This document shows positions 11,877-21,835 of a DNA stretch of 64,000 bases, piece after piece. The stretch's first letter is position 1; every line of letters starts with the position of its first letter. The stretch spans positions 1,736,001 to 1,800,000 of the forward strand of contig CM066292.1 in assembly GCA_033816765.1 (NCBI GenBank), read 5' to 3'. Below the pieces are notes generated by a model. It saw only the letters and a list, made by a program, of their open reading frames with translations, made no database searches and was not told the origin of the DNA. Made by a program: the position numbers and the translations under genes. The DNA is from Nothopassalora personata. Its lineage: Eukaryota > Ascomycota > Dothideomycetes > Mycosphaerellales > Mycosphaerellaceae.

Positions 11877-12636
11877 GTCGTCCTATAGAGAGCGCCTTCA
11901 CGCGGCGGACGACGTAAGTATCTTCGTTACGACGAAGAGAAACTAAGACTCTCTCTCTCGAAAAATACAAGCCTACTCGACTCGAAACAAGAAAAGACAG
12001 GTCGGACGAACCGAACGAACGAGATACGCTCAAAATCTACAAACAAGAACTCCGGAACTGCGAGAAGGGAAAGCGACGTACATAGCGTACACGTCGCTCG
12101 AACAACGAAGGCGCTGTCTACCTGTCGTCCCGGCAAACCACGTAAACTGCCGGCTGGAACCAAGAGAGGCGTTTAGGGGCGCAAACCACGTATACTGCAC
12201 GGCTGGAACCAAGAGAGGCCGAGGGGGGGACGACAGCGAGGCCACTGCGACCGAGGAGCTACACTCGAGACCGGAGAACGCGACTGGATTGAAACAGAGG
12301 CAACGGGTGTTTCTTGGGATTTTGCTCGGTGCGTACGGGTACGGCCGGCTTGGCTTTTTAAAACAAGAACGAGACACGGGCGCAAAACTTGTCTCGCCCG
12401 GGGCAAGGCGACAAACCGCAATTCTCGACAAGACACGACTACCGGGTACGCGCGTACTACGCCGCAATATATTCGATTTACGGTTCGAATAGCGAGCGTT
12501 GCTCGCATCTTTTAAGGAGTTTTTACGTCCGGGGTACGACGGGGCTTTTCTCCTTCTCTCAAATTTTGGTCTCGTTCTCGAGACCCGTGTTGCATAGTCT
12601 TTGACTCAAATAGCACGTTAATGGAATAATCAATCA
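11877..12636 (+). mobile_element. 760-bp non-autonomous non-LTR (SINE-like) element, copy 2
   Basis: Same element as 9391-10153 in the opposite orientation: GTCGTCCTATAG start, AATCAATCA tail, flanked by 13-bp duplications. It contains a direct repeat near 12136-12220 (two units of CGGCTGGAACCAAGAGAGGC, each with an upstream GCAAACCACGTA), a perfect hairpin TCTTCGT-TACG-ACGAAGA near 11920-11938, and a 58-bp stretch (11917-11974) shared with the TRIM element. Not RIPed. Confidence 0.75.
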
Positions 12637-12649
12637 TTTAGTCTCTCTT
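12637..12649. repeat. 13-bp target duplication of copy 2, right copy
   Basis: TTTAGTCTCTCTT, identical to 11864-11876. Confidence 0.85.
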
Positions 12650-13290
12650 CTTTCTTAGCACCTAACTAATCCTATAAAGGAGGCTCTTAGGGCAGTAAAA
12701 CACTTAATTTAATACCTTCTCTATACTACGGATTATTCGATTAAGTACTACGGCCTACCTAAACCTTCGGACTTAACGCTACTAGAATTCTATAGGGCCT
12801 TAGATGCCTTATTTACTAACGATAATAAAACTCGTAGATTAGGTAAGGCCTTTATCTTTTTCCTTTTTAAGGGGATTATCGACTAGAGAGCGGTTAAGTA
12901 GGGAATAGTTACGAAATTAAGCACCGAATTAGAGCTATATGCCCTTAGTTACGCCGCCTTAGAGGTCCTATAGTAGGAGAGGCTTTTTAGTTTACTTACC
13001 CTTAAATTAGAGAATCGGATACTACTATACTATAACAACTAGTAGACTATAAGGATTTTTAAGGCCCTAAATAGTAGAATTAATACTAAGATAAGGTATA
13101 TAGACGTCTAACAATACTAGCTTAGGGAATAGTACTAAGTAGGACGCCTTAAAATTAGCTAGATAAGGACATAGGAGATAGCCGCGGACGGTCTAACTAA
13201 GGTCCTAACTCCTTAATAGTACTAGCGGTTTATTAATTACCTTAATGTAGGAGATTAGTAAATAGGTATACCCTCGCTTTAACAGCTAGG
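12650..13290 (+). pseudogene. Copia RNase H, RIPed
   Basis: The frame continues from the RT part: an AVKHLI-YLLYTTDYSI stretch near 12690, an LGKAFIFFLF stretch near 12840, a TELELYALSYAALEVL stretch near 12925 and an EIAADGLTKVLTP motif near 13170, matching the C-terminal RNase H of Copia Pol. Stops are TAG/TAA at Gln/Trp codons. Confidence 0.7.
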
Positions 13291-14136
13291 GGGTGCTATC
13301 TTTACTTTACTTCTAAAATAAACACTCGTAGTTTATTTAGTTAGGGGCTAAGGACACCCTACCTTTATAATTAGAGAGGACTAAAGGACTTCTAAGAATA
13401 AGATAAGGTCTATAACTCGTAGTAAAGCTTACCTAACGGCTACACGCACTTATAACGTAATAACCTTATATACTTAGCGTAAATATAGCCTATATCCAAT
13501 TTCTTAATTCTTCTAGTAACACTCTCTTTTATAATCTACTTCGTACCGCCGTTAATCTCCTTACTAGGTAGCCCCCTTAGCTTAGTTAGTTACCCTTTAA
13601 CTACTATACTAGGGTACGACTATATCCTAGAACACTAGAACAAAAGCATTAGAACTCTTAAAATAGAGCCTATTTTAGAAGTTAAGATACCTACACTACT
13701 CGATTTAGGTCTAGCCGAGCCTAAGAACGCGCTACCTCTACTAACTATACTAGAAGAGGTACCCTTAAACCCTAGAAACAAGTCTATAATATCTATTAAA
13801 GAGTTCTAATAACTCCTTAAGGCGAGCTAGGAAATAGACTACGAATCCGATACTAAGCCGACTAGTAGCCTAAGAAAGAAGTACGGGGTAAAGAAGACCC
13901 CTATAAAAGAGGTATTAGAGGAGAAGTAAAAGGCTTAGAATAAGGCGTATAAGGACTCTAAGTAGAAGCGCTAACTCCGAAACTACGTCTATAGGTTACT
14001 TTAGGCCCTTGCTAAAGGACAAAGACCTCGCCTCCCTAAATTTAACCTTAGAGAGAAAAATAAAGCTTTTAAGCCTATGCTTAGACTTATTAAGCAATTC
14101 TTAGGTATCCGCGGCGACCTTAGTTACGTTTCTAGG
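13291..14136 (+). pseudogene. Copia region after RNase H with an unassigned RIPed frame
   Basis: From about 13510 a plus-strand frame (broken only by RIP-type stops) runs to the Gypsy-B LTR and continues after it at 62682: the reading ends YVSR before 14137 and resumes VEINKQSLD after the target duplication. The product is charged and Lys-rich with no domain I recognise. Copia elements normally end at RNase H, so this is either an extra frame of this family or a remnant of another element. I assign no function. Confidence 0.4.
14132..14136. repeat. Target duplication CTAGG of Gypsy-B, left copy
   Basis: CTAGG precedes the TGTTACGG start of the LTR and recurs at 62677-62681 after the second LTR, 48 kb away. 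Confidence 0.85.
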
Positions 14137-14636
14137 TGTTACGGTTTAACATCCCTCGGGACAATAAAGGCCAATTACGAGGAAGAGAGACTCTTCTAGT
14201 AAAAGCGGGCCTTAGTGCCTAAGGTACTTAGAAGTGTTCCCCTTAAGGTACGGGATTACACGTAATAATATCTAGGGTCTACGCTAAGCGTAAATAGATC
14301 TAAGGCTAAGATCTATCGCTCCCTCGATAGACACTATAGAGCGACGGGTCTATTGCTCTAAGAGTAGATACTACGGAGTAGAGGCTCCTAGAGGAAATCT
14401 CCTTTATATTTAGGAACGTATCTTACCCTTATAGATAGGCGCGTTTAACTTACTATTTAATATTACTATTTACAATACACTATAACATAACCTCTACCTT
14501 ACTACTACTTAGTCTTTATAAGATAAGATAGCTACTACTTTATTACTTTCCCTTAACTTCCTATCGGCCCGAGAATAAACCCGATTAAGCTTATCTTCTT
14601 AACTTATAATATCATTAGGTTATACTAAACCTAATA
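14137..14636 (+). repeat. Gypsy-B 5' LTR
   Basis: Starts TGTTACGGTTTAAC and ends CCTAATA (CCTAACA in the 3' LTR). It shares with the Gypsy-A LTR the order CCTTT-TATTTAGGAACG, ACCCTTAT, GCGTT-AAC. Confidence 0.9.
14441..14448 (+). promoter_or_regulatory. Putative self-primer in the Gypsy-B LTR
   Basis: GCGTTTAA is the exact complement of TTAAACGC at 14640-14647, just after the LTR. The same pairing exists in Gypsy-A with CA/TG intact (GCGTTCAA and TTGAACGC). Confidence 0.5.
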
Positions 14637-14639
14637 ACT

Positions 14640-14647
14640 TTAAACGC
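14640..14647 (+). promoter_or_regulatory. Gypsy-B primer binding site, self-priming type
   Basis: TTAAACGC lies three bases inside the internal region, with no TGG as expected for a tRNA 3' end. It is the complement of 14441-14448. Confidence 0.5.
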
Positions 14648-14699
14648 CCTCTACGATAGGAGACCGATAGAGTAAACGGGGAACACCCGCCCCTAGTAA

Positions 14700-16680
14700 A
14701 GTAAGTAGAGCCCGACGACCTTAGACCGCGAACGATACTATTAATGCCTTAGCTACTTATATAGGCAACGACACCCTTAAGGTTAGTAAGCTAGAATACT
14801 ACTATAGCGACCGAGACAAGTTCGACACTTAGGTCTCTTAGATAGATATGTACTTTTTATTTAACTCTATGCCTAAGAACCTTAAGCCTATTTTTACTAC
14901 TACCTTTTTAAGAGGATAAGTATAGCATTAGGTTAAACTATTCCTTAGGAAATACCTGGATAGTAACGGAGAAGATAATACTAACGGAATCTTTAGGTTA
15001 TATAACTATCTTAAGTATACTATAAAGAGCGTCTTTAGTGTCTCTAATAAGATTGCTACTACCGTTCGTGTTATTTAGCATTTAACCTAGAAGACATCTA
15101 CTACCGAATATGCTACTAAATTCTAGGAATACGCGTAACTTACCGATTAGGATAACGAAGTACTTTAAGTTATATACCGAAGAGGACTAAAGGAGTATAT
15201 TAAGGACGAGTTAATAAGGGACGGTTAGAAGATCGATAGCTTAGGCGACCTCGTTAGAGTTACGATTAATCTTAACGATAAGCTCTACGAGAGAGCTATA
15301 GAACGACGATACGACTCTAAGGTATCCGGAAAGGCTAGATATACACTAGGTTACGATAACCGTAATAGAGGCTTCTACGATAACTATAATAATAAGCCTA
15401 GGGATAAACCGTACTACGGACTATAGCTAATAGAACTCGACGTTACCGAGAAAAGTCGTAAGATTAGGAACAGTAACGGGAATAGAGCATCCCGGAGTTC
15501 AAAAGAAACACGAACTTACTACGGATATAGTAAACCTAGCTACCTAGTAAGGGACTACCGCGGTAAGAATATAGTACGCCGTAAATAGTTTAACATAATA
15601 TAACCCCGAACTAGTAAATCTAAGAGTAGCGTTAGATCTCGAGGAGATACCGACTATACTCGGAGAGTAGGGGAGAGAGCTAGTAATAGAAGTACGACGC
15701 CTCTCCGAGACCCCTTAGAAGGACGAGGAGGATACTATAGGTAGTAAATAGTAGTCATTCTATTTAATGCGAAGAACTAACTACGACAGTTTAATATAAT
15801 AGTACGAAGAGTCGACTACGAGATCGAATCCGAATCTCGAAATAGTTATAGAAGCCTTTATTAGCGATTCTATTACTAAGACTCGTGTTAGGTTTACTAC
15901 GCCGCGAAATTAGGCGTAGGGTATTAGCCTTAGTAATTAAGAGGAACCCTAGGAGTAACGCATAGGTAAAACGCTACGCTCCGAGAAGTAGACATTAACA
16001 AATCCTACTTTAACGATAATAGAAGCGATAAAGAAAACTAAGACCTAGGATAGAATGGATCGTAGTTACCGGAACCATAGGAAGAAAGTTAAGAAACCAC
16101 TAGGCTAGATACTATTAAGGAAGATTAGGATCCGGAAGAATTAAGCGAAGAAGATTCCTCTAAAGGAGAAGAGAGCGATACTAACGACAACAACAAGTAA
16201 CTAACCTTCACGATTAATATACCTAAGGAATTATATAACATAATCGTACACCTATAAAGAAGGTACGAAGAATTCCTACCTAAGATAGGCGGACGAAGAA
16301 TGCTACACTCTATTAAGTTCGATAAGATACTCGATACCCTAAGAGGCATAGCCTAGGGATACCTACTTATAGAAACGACCGAGAATCTAGTAACCGCTAT
16401 TATAGAACGACTACCGATAGGAAGCCGAATAATAGGTACCGGATACCTTATACCGTTAGGAATATTCGTATTAAACGAATTACGAAACATAGTGTAGTAC
16501 GTACGCGCACTCTACTTAGAAACGTAGAAGATCTAGGAACGTTACCGAATATAGGTACGGATATAGAAAGGCTCGCGCTAGGTTTAAGAGGAGGCCTCGA
16601 GACACGAAGTACGACGTTCTATATATAAATAGGGAAAAGTATTAACTCCCTAGGAATAAGCGACCGAAGGGAGTTATGCG
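14700..16680 (+). pseudogene. Gypsy-B gag, RIPed
   Basis: The capsid part is readable: KVSK-EYYYSDRDKFDT near 14780-14830, MYFLFNSMPKNLKP near 14849-14890 and a YVKDELIRDG-like stretch near 15195-15225, aligning with the Gypsy-A Gag capsid. A zinc-knuckle remnant near 15510-15560 has Cys turned to Tyr. It runs to the pol start near 16680. Stops are RIP type. Confidence 0.75.
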
Positions 16681-18009
16681 ATATAGAAAAGGCTTAAGCA
16701 TTACTAACGATAATAGTGTTTTGAACGAATATTATCGTTAATAGGCATTAGATAAATGCTATAATAGATTCCGGAGCGAGCGGGAACTTTACCTCCGAAT
16801 TATTTATTAAACAACACGGGCTAGCTACCCGTAGAAAGAAAGAGGGTTATAAATTGATCGCGGTAGACGGATTATCCTTACCTAGTGTAGAGCGCGAGAC
16901 GATACCGCTACTACTTGTAATCTAATAGCACTACAAGGAAATTACCTTAGATGTTACTAATATAGCTAGTTATAACATCGTACTTAGGATGCCTTAGTTA
17001 AGAAAGCATAACCTAGTAATCAACTAGAGAAGAGGAGTACTTAGATTTAAGTAATACGATTACGTTATCGCTATTAAGCCTACGTAGTGGTAGCGTTCGC
17101 TAGTAGATAAGGTAAGATAGCTAAATAGGATATAGCTTACACTAACTAGAAGGATAGAAGAACTACCTTCGACCGGGATAGACACTAGCGTAGGGCCGCC
17201 GGGTTACGAAGTTACTAGAAGTAATAGAAGTAACGTACTATCGAAGGATATTAACATTTTAGAGTTAAGTATTCCTAAGGAGTATCGCAAGTAGTCGCGA
17301 CTCTTTAAAGAGGAAAGCGGTAAGGAAGCCTTACCTAAACACGTACTATAGGATTATAAGATAAACATTTAGCTAGGAAAAGAGCCTCTATAGGGACCCC
17401 TATACTAAATGTCCAAAAAAGAGCTCTAAACCTTACGAGAATAGCTAAAGGAGAAGCTAGCGAAAGGATAGATATAGCGGTCTACCTTAAGTGTAGGCGC
17501 TCTATATATATTCGTTCTAAAACTAAACGGGAAACTACGACTCGTACAAGACTACCGAAAGCTAAACGAGATTACGATTAAGAACCGATATCCGCTACTA
17601 AACATCGAAGAAGCATAAGATAGATTAACCGGATCTAACTAGTATATAAAGATTAACCTACGAGACGCCTTCTATGCTATACGGATAGTAGAAGGAGAAG
17701 AATAGAAAACCGCTTTTAGGACACGATACGGACTTTTCGAGTTTATAGTTATACTAATAGGACTAACTAACGTACCCGCATCCTACTAGGACCTTGTTAA
17801 CGAAACACTTAGAGACCTACTCGACGTATGCGTTATTACTTATATAGACGACATACTAGTCTATATAAAAGGATCCCTCTAGGAATACATAAAACAAGTC
17901 TAGGACGTCTTTAAACGGCTCACTAGAGTAGGCTTTAAGGCGGCTCTAGAGAAATGCAAATTCTATAAGATAGAAGTTAAATTCCTAGGCTTTATTATAA
18001 GTACGACGG
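16680..18009 (+). pseudogene. Gypsy-B pol, 5' part (protease and RT), RIPed and truncated
   Basis: The protease motif DSGASGNFTSE is readable near 16760-16795. RT blocks follow: [18 protein letters not shown] near 17530-17585 and a YIDDILVYIKGS-like catalytic box near 17840-17875 (Met to Ile by RIP). The frame ends at 18009 where the Gypsy-A copy begins. RNase H, integrase and chromodomain of this copy are not found in the window. Confidence 0.75.
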
Positions 18010-18371
18010 TGTTACGGAATGATTCCTAGGGACCCTAGAATTATAACGATAAGACGAACACGTAACTCATCCTGCCTAAGCGCTTAGACTTAGAGCGATT
18101 AGACTGCTTATGCTTAGACTAATTAGACTGCTTATACTTAGACTAATTAGACTAATTACCGAGATATATAAATCTCCTTTGTATTTAGGAACGCTAAGAA
18201 ACCCTTATGGTTCTAATGCGTTCAACTTATGTTACTATCTTACTAATTGGAATACAACTCTTATTCCTATTATTCATCTTCGCTTAGCTTGCTTCAGTCT
18301 CTCTAAAGAATACCGCCACGTAACTTAACTTATCTCTCTTTTGAGACTAGCCCTAGAACGAGACAATAACA
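18010..18371 (+). repeat. Gypsy-A 5' LTR of the RIPed plus-strand copy
   Basis: TGTTACGGAATGATTCC start and CAATAACA end, 362 bp. It is shorter than the intact 383-bp LTR because it has only one copy of the GACGAACACGTGACTCA unit. Confidence 0.9.
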
Positions 18372-18388
18372 CTTTAAACGCCCTTAGG

Positions 18389-20389
18389 ATAAGCGCTACT
18401 TAAGTAGCTAGTAGGGGAACACCCGCCCCTAGCGAAGTAGGAAGCATCCGCCGTACGCTACTACAATAGACCACTACGAAGGACGATAAGTCTAATAACG
18501 ATGACGAGCCTACTCTAAGGAAGAACGACGTTAAGGCTACTAAGCTAGACCTCTTCTATAGAGATAGAGCTAAGTTCGACGACTAGGTTAATTAGATAGA
18601 TATGTATCTTATATTTAACCTAGTCGATGCTAGTAAAAGAACTATCTTCGCTATTACGTACCTTCGCGGAAGTGCGTAGAACTAGATTAAACCTTACCTT
18701 AAGGAATACCTCGAAAGTATAGGACGATTAGACCCCACCGGAATGTTTAGGAGCTATACTCTCTTTAAAGAAAAGATAAAATCAATCTTTAGAACCTCGA
18801 ACGAAGTCTAATAGGCTATACGAATTATTTAACACCTAAAGTAGAAGACGTCTACTTTAGAGTATGCCGCCAAATTCGAAGAATACGGACAAATCACCGG
18901 ATAGGACTAGACGGCGTTAATAACTATGTTCCGACGTAGACTTAAGGACTCCGTTAAGGACGAGTTAATAAGGCACGGGGGACGGATCACTAACCTCGAA
19001 GAGCTAATAAAGGCGTCGATTAACATCGATAACTAGCTCTAGGAACGATACTAGGAAAAGAAATACGACTCTAAGGTAGGAGGTATAGTAGGATACGCTC
19101 CGGATCGTAGACCCTTAGGAGGGTACGTTACGAAGGGAGAATCCTTACGATAAAGCTAGCCCTACTATAGACTATAGCTAATAGAACTGGACGTTACCTA
19201 ACGAGGACGGAGGATCGATAAGAGTAGGGGCTACGGAAAGCCCTTTAAAGGAAAAGGAAAACTTACATACTATGCCTATAGTAAGGAAGGCTACATAGCG
19301 CGGGATTGCCGCGGTAAAAATATAGTGCGCCGCGAGTAGTTCAATATAATGCAACTAAAGGTAGGCAAATCTAGGAGCAGTGTTAGACCCCGACAATTTA
19401 ACTATACCTAGAGAGTAGAGGAGAAGGATAGTAACCGGGTTACGACGCCTCTCCTAGACCCCTTATAAGGACGAGGAGGATACTATGTTTAACAATATAC
19501 ACTACTACCGAATAACTAACAATTAAAGACTATTAGATTGTTTAGCATAATAGTACGAGGAGTTAACTATAAAGTTAAGAAGGAATCTCGACACGGTTAC
19601 GGAAGCCTTTACTAGCGATTCTGTTACTAGGACTCGTGTTAAACCTACTACGACGCTAAGTTAGGCGTAGGGTACTAGCTACGATAACCGGTAGGAACCC
19701 TAGGAGCTTAGTACGGACAAAACAAGCTCTAAGAAGTGGACATAGACGAATCTTACTTCGATAACGACAATAAAGAAAACTAGGATCTAGAATGGGACGG
19801 ACGCTAGTTACTAGCACTAGAACAATAAACGAACGAGCTAGATACTATCGAAGAAGATTACGTACCGGAGGAGTTAAGCGAGGACTTATCCGAAGAAGAA
19901 GAGAGCGACACCGACGACGAAAACGAAGTATACACATTTACGGTAGACGCGCTAAGGAAACTCTATAAGTTAATTATCTACCTCTAACGAAGGCACGAAG
20001 AATTCCTACTAAAGTTCTTAGGGAAACGATACCTAAACCCTAACGAATTCGATAAGACACTCGACATAATAAGGGGCATAGTATAGGGCTACCTAACCAT
20101 AAACAATACTAAGAACTTAGCTAAAGCGGTTATCGAACGACTACCTATAGGAAGCCGAATAACGGATACCGGATACCTAACACCGGTAGGAACTTTCGTC
20201 TTAAACGAACTACGAACAGCAGTATAGCATGTACGGGCTCTCTACTTAGAATCGTAGAAGATCTAGGAACGCAATAGACTACAAGTGTAGACATAGGGTA
20301 ACGGGCTACAGGTTCTAGCCGAAGCCTCTAGGCACGAAGCATGGCGAACTACCTACTATTCGGGAAAAGGATTAGCTCCCTAGGAATAA
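18389..20389 (+). pseudogene. Gypsy-A gag, RIPed
   Basis: Aligned to the intact gag, the start codon is ATA (18389-18391). Trp and Gln codons are TAG/TAA and Cys of the zinc knuckle near 19270-19310 is largely Tyr. The end matches the ATGA overlap, here ATAA at 20386-20389. Confidence 0.85.
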
Positions 20390-21435
20390 GCGACTAAAGG
20401 GAGTTATACAATACTTAGGCTTACGTATCGACATTAAACATAGTTTTCTAGACATAAGCAATCGTTAACGGACATAAGACTAGTGTTATAATCGACTTAG
20501 GAGTAGCGGGGAATTTCATCTCCGAGTCTTTCGTAAGAAGAAACGGGTTCGCTACCCTAAAGAAGAAATAGGGTTACGAGTTAATCGCAGTAAACGGATT
20601 ATCGTTACCTAGCGTAGAATAGGAGACGATACTATTGCCACTAGCTATCTAATAGCACTACGAGAATATTACCTTAGATGTTACTAATATAGCTAGTTAT
20701 GACATAGTATTAGGTATGCCTTAGTTAAGAAAGCACAATCTAGTAATCGACTAGAGAAGAGGAGTACTTACATTTAGGGAATGCGATTGCGTTATCGACA
20801 TTTAGCCTACGTAGTAGTAGCGTTTACTAGTAGATAAGGCAAGGAAACAGCTAAACGAGATACAGCTTACGCCAAATAGAAGGATAGAAGAACCACCTTC
20901 GACCGGGATAGACACTAGCGTAGGGCCGCCGGGTTACGAAGTTACTAGAAGTAATAGAAGTAACGCACTATCGAAGAATACTAACATCTTAGAGTTAAGT
21001 ATTCCTAAGGAGTATCGTAAGTGGTCGCGACTCTTTAAAGAGGAGAGAGGCAAAACCGCCTTACCTAAGTACCGCCTATAGGATTATAAGATTAACATTT
21101 AGCCAGGGAAAGAGCCTCTATAGGGACCCCTATATCAAATGTCTAAGAAAGAGCTATAGACCCTACGAGAATAGCTAAAGGAGAAGCTAGCTAAAGGATA
21201 GATAAGAAGATCTACCTCGAGTATAGGAACTCTATATATGTTCGTTCTAAAAGCAAACGGGAAGTTACGACTCGTATAAGACTATAGGAAGTTAAACGAG
21301 ATTACGATTAAGAACCGATACCCGCTACCTAACATCGAAGAAGCATAAGATAGATTAACCGGATCGGACTAGTACACAAAGATTAACCTACGAGATGCCT
21401 TCTATGCTATACGAATAGTAGAAGGAGAAGAATAG
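20386..21435 (+). pseudogene. Gypsy-A pol, 5' part, RIPed
   Basis: Protease and first RT blocks of the RIPed copy, interrupted exactly within the codons for EEWKTAF (GAAGAATAG before the insertion). It continues at 28428. Confidence 0.85.
21431..21435. repeat. Target duplication AATAG of the intact Gypsy-A, left copy
   Basis: AATAG occurs here and at 28423-28427. The site is AATGG in the un-mutated pol, so the target was already RIPed when this element inserted. Confidence 0.9.
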
Positions 21436-21818
21436 TGTTACGGAATGATTCCCATGGACCCTGGAATCATAATGACAAGACGAACACGTGACTCAAAGAC
21501 GAACACGTGACTCATCCTGCCTGAGCGCTCAGACTTGGAGCGATCAGACTGCTCATGCTCAGACTGATCAGACTGCTCATGCTCAGACTGATCAGACTGA
21601 TCACCGAGATCTACGAATCTCCTTTGTATTTAGGAACGCTAGAAACCCTTATGGTTCTAATGCGTTCAACTCATGTTACTATCTCACTGATTGGAATACA
21701 ACTCTTATTCCTATCATTCATCTTCGCTCAGCTTGCTTCAGCCTCTCCAAAGAATAATACCGCCACGTGACTTGACTTATCTCTCTTTTGAGACTAGCCC
21801 TGGAACGAGACAATAACA
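21436..21818 (+). repeat. Gypsy-A 5' LTR (intact element)
   Basis: TGTTACGG...CAATAACA. It contains a 21-bp tandem duplication (two GACGAACACGTGACTCA units at about 21478-21515) absent from the older copies, and a two-fold array built from GATCAGACTGCTCATGCTCA at about 21542-21600. Confidence 0.95.
21662..21669 (+). promoter_or_regulatory. Putative self-primer and transcript start region in the LTR
   Basis: GCGTTCAA is the exact complement of the TTGAACGC just after the LTR. In Tf1-like elements the mRNA 5' end folds back to prime its own reverse transcription, so the transcript should begin near 21659. A TATA-like TTTGTATTTAGG lies about 30-40 bp upstream. Confidence 0.5.
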
Positions 21819-21820
21819 CT

Positions 21821-21828
21821 TTGAACGC
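21821..21828 (+). promoter_or_regulatory. Gypsy-A primer binding site, self-priming type
   Basis: TTGAACGC starts two bases after the LTR end. It has no TGG or other match to a tRNA 3' terminus but is complementary to 21662-21669. The pairing is kept in Gypsy-B. Confidence 0.55.
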
Positions 21829-21835
21829 CCTCAGG

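Noticed and set aside
21488..21757. 89- and 71-codon frames in the Gypsy-A LTRs (also 28092-28361)
   Set aside because: They lie in LTR sequence and come from the CAGACTGATCAGACTG-type repeats; RIPed LTRs do not support a protein.
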